Assembly (NCBI GenBank): GCA_947652615.1
Contig: CANTDX010000023.1
Coordinates: 1 to 46,619 of the forward strand
Length of the DNA: 46,619 nt
Source: an uncultured Dorea sp.
GTDB taxonomy: Bacteria; Bacillota; Clostridia; Lachnospirales; Lachnospiraceae
Direction: 5' to 3'
Position numbers and translations under genes: made by a program. This document shows positions 43,951 to 46,619 of the stretch, one piece after another (the first letter of the stretch is position 1; every line of letters begins with the position of its first letter). The notes under the pieces were generated by a model that was given only the letters and a program-made list of their open reading frames with translations, ran no database searches and was not told where the DNA came from.

Positions 43951-45444
43951 TTATACACCCATTTCGATAAAAAATACAGGATTTTTTTCATATTTTGCTT
44001 CAAAAGTCGCCTGGATCGATAATTTCTTGAATTGTTTCATATCGACAGAGCTGACCATAACAGAAGTATGGGCCTGGCAGCCTCTTAACAGAGGAAGCTG
44101 ATCCAGAGCCAATTGAGCGGTAGGATCGGTTGCTGCGCTGACAGACAGGGCGATCAGGACTTCATCCGTATGAAGCCTTGGATTCTTGCTTCCCTGATAG
44201 AGCGTCTTAAGCTTCTGGATCGGTTCGATGGCTTCCGGAGAGATCACGTGCCGTCTGTGGTCGATCTCTGCCAGTTCTTTCAATGCATTCAGCAGAAGGG
44301 CGGCAGAAGCCCCCAGAAGGTTCGAGGTCTTGCCGGTGATAATGCGTCCGTCGTGAAGCTGGAGCGCTGCCGCCGGTCCGTCCGTCTCTGCGGCGCGGGC
44401 TAAGGCCACATCCACAACAGGGCGGTCATGAACCGTGATCTGTGCCTGATTCATGAGCATCTCGATCTTCATGACCTCTGTGTCGGAGCATGTACCAAAC
44501 AGAAGCCGCTGCAGAGAGTTATAATACCGCCTTAAGATCTCCTGGCAGGAAGCCGCCTTGCACGCCTCATCATCGCAGATACAGTTCCCGGCCATATTCA
44601 CTCCCATATCTGTGGGAGATTTGTAGGGGCTTTCCCCATAGATCTGCTGGAACATGGCATTAAGAACCGGGAAGATCTCTACATCGCGGTTATAATTGAC
44701 CGTGGTCTCTCCGTAAGCTTCCAGGTGGAAGGGATCGATCATGTTGATATCGTTGAGGTCCGCGGTTGCCGCCTCATAAGCCAGGTTCACCGGATGCTTA
44801 AGCGGAATGTTCCAGATCGGAAATGTCTCGAACTTGGCATAGCCGGCGGAGATCCCGCGTCTGTGCTCCTGGTACAGCTGAGAGAGGCAGACTGCCATCT
44901 TGCCGCTTCCGGGACCCGGCGCGGTGACGACGGCTAAGGGGCGCGAGGTCTCAATATAGTCGTTCTTGCCGTAGCCCTCGTCGCTTACGATATAAGGGAC
45001 GTTGGAAGGATAGCCTGGAATCACATAGTGGCGGTATACGCGGATCCCAAGCTTCTCCAGGCGGGTCTTGAAAAGTCCGGCGCTCTCCTGGCCGCTGTAT
45101 TTGGTGATCACGACGCTTCCAACATAGAGTCCCTGCGCCTGGTATGCTGAAATCAGCCGGAGAACATCTGAATCATATGTGATCCCCAGGTCGCCCCGGA
45201 TCTTATTCTTCTCGATATCTTCCGCACTGATTGTGATGATGATCTCGGCCTGGTCGGATAATTGCTTCAGCATCCGTAATTTGCTGTCAGGCTGGAATCC
45301 CGGAAGAACTCTGGAAGCATGGAAGTCATCGAATAATTTGCCTCCGAATTCTAGGTATAATTTCTGTCCGAACTGTTCGATACGCTCACGAATGTGTTCT
45401 GACTGCATTTTAAGATATTTTTCGTTGTCAAATCCTGTTTTCAT
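43951..45444 (-). CDS. DUF1846 family protein
   Basis: 497 residues, matching the DUF1846 family (PF08903) throughout: opening GFDNEKYLKMQSEHIRERI, the central VVTAPGPGSGKMAVCLSQLY, MIDPFHLEAYGETTVNYNRD, and NMAGNCICDDEACKAAS. The GPGSGK stretch looks like a nucleotide- or phosphate-binding loop. Members are highly conserved in Firmicutes and cytoplasmic; no biochemical role is firmly established to my knowledge. The ATG has AGGGGA upstream, its own promoter candidate and a small leader hairpin. pyrG follows in the same direction. Confidence 0.92.
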   Translation of the reverse strand: MKTGFDNEKYLKMQSEHIRERIEQFGQKLYLEFGGKLFDDFHASRVLPGFQPDSKLRMLKQLSDQAEIIITISAEDIEKNKIRGDLGITYDSDVLRLISAYQAQGLYVGSVVITKYSGQESAGLFKTRLEKLGIRVYRHYVIPGYPSNVPYIVSDEGYGKNDYIETSRPLAVVTAPGPGSGKMAVCLSQLYQEHRRGISAGYAKFETFPIWNIPLKHPVNLAYEAATADLNDINMIDPFHLEAYGETTVNYNRDVEIFPVLNAMFQQIYGESPYKSPTDMGVNMAGNCICDDEACKAASCQEILRRYYNSLQRLLFGTCSDTEVMKIEMLMNQAQITVHDRPVVDVALARAAETDGPAAALQLHDGRIITGKTSNLLGASAALLLNALKELAEIDHRRHVISPEAIEPIQKLKTLYQGSKNPRLHTDEVLIALSVSAATDPTAQLALDQLPLLRGCQAHTSVMVSSVDMKQFKKLSIQATFEAKYEKNPVFFIEMGV

Positions 45445-45475
45445 CTGTTATTCCCCTTTTGTTTTTTCAGGTAAA

Positions 45476-45539
45476 TATGCCGTATTGGGGCATAAGCATC
45501 ACTATTCAAAGTATACTACAGAATATGGGGAGTTTACAA
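45476..45539 (-). promoter_or_regulatory. Promoter and leader hairpin of the DUF1846 gene
   Basis: On the minus strand TTGTAA (45534-45539) and TATACT (45510-45515) with an 18-nt spacer, followed in the leader by TATGCC, 7 nt, GGCATA (45476-45494). The inverted repeat could be an operator or a small hairpin. Confidence 0.5.
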
Positions 45540-45554
45540 TCTTTTCATAATGTT

Positions 45555-45665
45555 TTATGGAATTAAAAGAGAGTGGAAAAGATGCGAATACGTGTTCATG
45601 GTCATTTTTACATCTTCATGCCCCAGGCGTTCTATCATCTTCCTTTCATCTGTGCGCGTGGTAGC
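45555..45665 (-). pseudogene. C-terminal remnant of a tyrosine recombinase/phage integrase
   Basis: Only the last 36 or so codons of an integrase-like frame remain. They contain RLGHEDVKMTMNTYSHL, the classic C-terminal motif with the LGH box and the nucleophile tyrosine, followed by a stop. Upstream in the same frame the similarity fades after about TDERKM, and the promoter of the small RNA begins within 30 nt. There is no start codon or ribosome-binding site. It is a degenerate trace of an integrated element that once occupied this site. Confidence 0.7.
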
Positions 45666-45689
45666 GGTTTTGAAATGAAAGGATAGTAT

Positions 45690-45718
45690 TTGACATATTT
45701 GGAGAGATTGACTATAAT
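45690..45718 (+). promoter_or_regulatory. Promoter of the antitoxin-like small RNA
   Basis: TTGACA (45690-45695) and TATAAT (45713-45718) with a 17-nt spacer: a perfect consensus promoter with no protein gene behind it on this strand. Confidence 0.85.
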
Positions 45719-45724
45719 ATACTT

Positions 45725-45820
45725 AACAAGAGAGCCGAAAGCTAGATGCAGCCTAGCCGCCGGTAAAATGGTTTTACAAAAGTAGCGCCTTAGTTTACCA
45801 GACCGAGGGCGCTATTTTTT
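45725..45820 (+). ncRNA. Candidate type I antitoxin small RNA
   Basis: A consensus promoter is followed about 95 nt later by an intrinsic terminator, with no start codon plus ribosome-binding site between. The RNA can fold into small stems: GCTAG with CTAGC (45741-45757), GTAAAA with TTTTAC around TGG (45763-45777), and the terminator. It is transcribed toward the toxin gene, and its last 9 nt overlap the toxin's 3' end (45812-45820). The toxin mRNA must run on past its stop, so the two RNAs would share a longer complementary part. This is the arrangement of convergent type I modules such as txpA/ratA. The start is estimated from the -10. Confidence 0.65.
45783..45820 (+). terminator. Terminator of the small RNA, overlapping the toxin 3' end
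   Basis: TAGCGCC (45783-45789) pairs with GGCGCTA (45808-45814), followed by TTTTTT. The second arm contains the toxin stop codon in the opposite strand. Read on the minus strand the hairpin has no T-run of its own, so the toxin mRNA may read through into the small RNA region. Confidence 0.8.
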
Positions 45821-45898
45821 GCGTGTGATATAAACAACAAGAGTGATCACGGCGCAAAGCATAATCACAAATTGGATTAAATCCGAATATGTAACCAT
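45812..45898 (-). CDS. Holin-like type I toxin peptide (28 residues)
   Basis: A 28-residue peptide that begins MVTYSDLIQF, has a hydrophobic helix of about 17 residues (VIMLCAVITLVVYI) and ends TRKK. This is the plan of the short holin-like toxins (Hol_Tox, TxpA/BsrG-like): a short polar start, one membrane helix and a basic tail. Such peptides damage the membrane when overproduced and are held down by an antisense RNA. AAAGGAGG lies 9 nt before the ATG. Its last two G's pair with the upstream sequence CCAGCC, so the site is partly hidden in the mRNA. The convergent small RNA overlaps the 3' end. Family membership is by resemblance; toxicity is inference. Confidence 0.72.
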   Translation of the reverse strand: MVTYSDLIQFVIMLCAVITLVVYITRKK

Positions 45899-45903
45899 AA
45901 GCA

Positions 45904-45933
45904 CCAGCCTCCTTTCTTTCGTCCGGCGGCTGG
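45904..45933 (-). promoter_or_regulatory. Stem sequestering the toxin ribosome-binding site
   Basis: In the toxin mRNA leader CCAGCC (plus-strand 45928-45933) pairs with GGCTGG (plus-strand 45904-45909), an exact 6-bp stem with an 18-nt loop. The second arm takes the last two bases of AAAGGAGG, and the rest of that site is in the loop. Such stems slow translation until the mRNA is refolded or processed. Confidence 0.55.
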
Positions 45934-45965
45934 CATATCGCCCCTTCGGCTCCCTGGGTAAGTAT

Positions 45966-45995
45966 ATTATTGTCAATGTACCATTCGTCCTGCAA
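45966..45995 (-). promoter_or_regulatory. Promoter of the toxin gene (weaker)
   Basis: On the minus strand TTGCAG (45990-45995) and AATAAT (45966-45971) with an 18-nt spacer. The -10 region and the following 45 nt resemble the small RNA promoter region. The weaker elements would make toxin mRNA less abundant than the small RNA. Confidence 0.5.
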
Positions 45996-46190
45996 GACGC
46001 TCTTCTTTTTGATTAATAATTTTTTCTAATTCTTCACTTGCCATATCAAAAGAATACAATGATTCGGCTTTTCAAATTGGCTTATTGCTGCAGGGGTTAT
46101 TCCTAATTTTTCTCCCAATTCAGCTTGTGTAAGTCCTGCTTTTTTTCGTGCTAACTTAATTAATTCGCCTGTTGTCTTTTCTTTTTCCAT
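45973..46190 (-). pseudogene. XRE-family helix-turn-helix regulator, frameshifted
   Basis: The frame starts at ATG 46190 and reads MEKEKTTGELIKLARKKAG, then LTQAELGEKLGITPAAISQFEK, a clear XRE/HTH_3 motif. After about residue 42 the frame breaks (this frame stops at 46026), but the next frame goes on with plausible protein (SFDMASEELEKIINQKEERL) to a stop at 45973. A one- or two-base indel near 46065 would explain this. If the short product is made it is 54 residues with an intact DNA-binding helix. The sequence is more AT-rich than the surrounding genes, fitting transfer. Its 3' end overlaps the toxin promoter. Confidence 0.65.
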
Positions 46191-46207
46191 AGATTTTCCT
46201 TTTTTAT

Positions 46208-46225
46208 TTTACAATATCATGTAAA
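46208..46225. promoter_or_regulatory. Operator-like inverted repeat before the XRE gene
   Basis: TTTACA, 6 nt, TGTAAA lies 18 nt before the XRE start, over a possible minus-strand promoter (TTTACT 46230-46235, TAAAAT 46206-46211, 18-nt spacer). It is a likely autoregulatory site for the XRE protein. Confidence 0.5.
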
Positions 46226-46264
46226 TAAAAGTAAAGCTAAAACTTAATATGGAGGTGTTCAAAC

Positions 46265-46472
46265 ATGAGAATTGACAGAATTAAACAGGAAGAATTTAAG
46301 ACAATGATGGATGATTTCGTAGCACAGGAAGAGAAACGCCTGGGAGTGGGAAGCGAAGACTTCCTGAAGCGTAACCAGGAGATCATGGAGCTGATCGGCG
46401 AGACTGAGAGGTACCAGAAAGAAAGGAGACAGAGAATGGAAAGGCAATTCATGAGGGCAAAGGAGGTATGTA
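46265..46472 (+). pseudogene. Charged small-protein coding remnant without its own stop
   Basis: ATG 46265 has GGAGG 9 nt upstream and opens a frame of about 70 highly charged, helical residues (MRIDRIKQEEFKTMMDDF, then GSEDFLKRNQEIMELIGE and RQRMERQF). No family is recognised. The frame has no stop: it runs through the promoter at 46473-46501 and into the ABC ATPase gene in the same phase. The composition changes after about 46466. The likeliest reading is a small gene whose 3' end was lost when the neighbouring DNA was joined on. A real short gene with a lost stop, or a long fusion, cannot be excluded from this window. Confidence 0.45.
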
Positions 46473-46529
46473 TTGACATTTCTCAGATCCGGTGCTATAT
46501 TATAAACAACCAATTAACTAAATGGTTAA
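46473..46529 (+). promoter_or_regulatory. Promoter and operator-like repeat of the ABC transporter gene
   Basis: TTGACA (46473-46478) and TATATT (46496-46501), spacer 17 nt. Right at the expected transcription start lies TTAAC, 6 nt, GTTAA (46514-46529), a typical place for a repressor operator. Confidence 0.7.
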
Positions 46530-46552
46530 AAACTGTGAAAGGGGTGTTCTCT

Positions 46553-46619
46553 TTGTTAGAAGTATCCGGCCTGTCTTTTCATTATCAACCTCATGTACCT
46601 GTGCTGACCGATCTTACTT
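46553..46619 (+). CDS. ABC transporter ATP-binding protein, N-terminal end (partial)
   Basis: Only the first 22 or so codons are inside the window. They read (M)LEVSGLSFHYQPHVPVLTDL, the usual first strands of an ABC ATPase, with the aromatic A-loop residue (FHY) and the strand before the Walker A. The Walker A itself lies beyond the edge. The start is TTG 46553 with AAAGGGG about 8 nt upstream; GTG codons at 46535 and 46544 are possible but would add residues before the conserved LEVSGLSF start. The substrate is unknown. Confidence 0.7.
   Translation, partial: MLEVSGLSFHYQPHVPVLTDLT

Larger units (their letters stand above)
45707..45977. repeat. Imperfect inverted repeat of the two opposing promoters and leaders
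   Basis: Plus-strand 45707-45763 and minus-strand 45977-45923 share ATTGAC(T/A)ATAATATACTTA (18 of 19 identical), then AGCCGAA and AGCCGCCGG at nearly the same spacing. The repeat brackets the toxin gene and the small RNA, so both transcripts begin with related sequence. Confidence 0.8.

Noticed and set aside
45795..45995. A 66-codon minus-strand open frame across the toxin region.
   Set aside because: It is in another frame from the 28-residue toxin, lacks a ribosome-binding site, and crosses the toxin promoter and the terminator stem.
46237..46513. Two overlapping minus-strand frames of about 80 codons near the right edge.
   Set aside because: They are antisense to a better frame with a good ribosome-binding site, and have no starts with such sites.
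1..46619. CRISPR arrays, tRNA or rRNA genes, and complete insertion sequences.
   Set aside because: No regularly spaced repeats, no cloverleaf or rRNA-like segments and no transposase gene with terminal repeats were seen on reading both strands.

Overview
The window looks like the chromosome of a gut-type Clostridia, most likely a member of the Lachnospiraceae. This is inferred from strong AGGAGG ribosome-binding sites, GTG and TTG starts, the moderate base composition, and gene types common in that family: YesL/YesM/YesN plus a sugar ABC transporter, DUF1846, a small P-loop protein, PF09820-type ATPases and sensor-type [FeFe]-hydrogenases. The species cannot be named from the sequence. Most of the window is ordinary chromosome. 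Its two edges, bases 1-930 and 45445-46619, carry the marks of mobile DNA.

Layout. 1-926: the end of a serine recombinase abuts an ABC-transporter solute-binding gene that has lost its 5' part. 1035-6064: a sensory locus with a hydrogenase-like iron-sulfur/PAS protein, a SpoIIE-type phosphatase, a FIST sensor and a soluble chemotaxis-type signalling protein. 6099-7790: an ATPase/PD-(D/E)XK protein, the first of three in the window. 7861-10294 (minus): aroA and tyrA. 10491-19224: yesL, a sensor kinase, a response regulator, a sugar-binding lipoprotein, two permeases and a GH32-like hydrolase, which together read as one regulated carbohydrate uptake and cleavage system. 19332-27004: an EF-G paralogue, then trkA, trkH, an unknown membrane protein and an AEC transporter. 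27049-28764 (minus): a CapA-like protein and a small P-loop protein. 28891-31466: leuS behind a leader hairpin. 31569-35765: two more ATPase/nuclease genes and a membrane TPR-like gene. 35801-36635 (minus): a YkgJ-like protein and a possible short gene. 36716-42299: sbcD, sbcC and glf. 42306-45444 (minus): pyrG and DUF1846.

45445-46619 is an accessory patch. It holds the C-terminal remnant of a tyrosine recombinase, a complete type I toxin-antitoxin candidate, a frameshifted XRE regulator, a charged coding remnant without a stop, and the start of an ABC-transporter ATPase gene with its own promoter and operator-like repeat. The toxin-antitoxin candidate is a 28-residue holin-like peptide facing a convergent small RNA of about 95 nt. 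It is the best candidate for an undescribed system: the two opposing promoters are near-copies of each other, the toxin ribosome-binding site is partly folded into a stem, and the small RNA's terminator overlaps the end of the toxin gene.

Protein calls rest on motifs and family resemblance read by eye. Promoter, operator and RNA-structure calls are pattern matches without experimental support.
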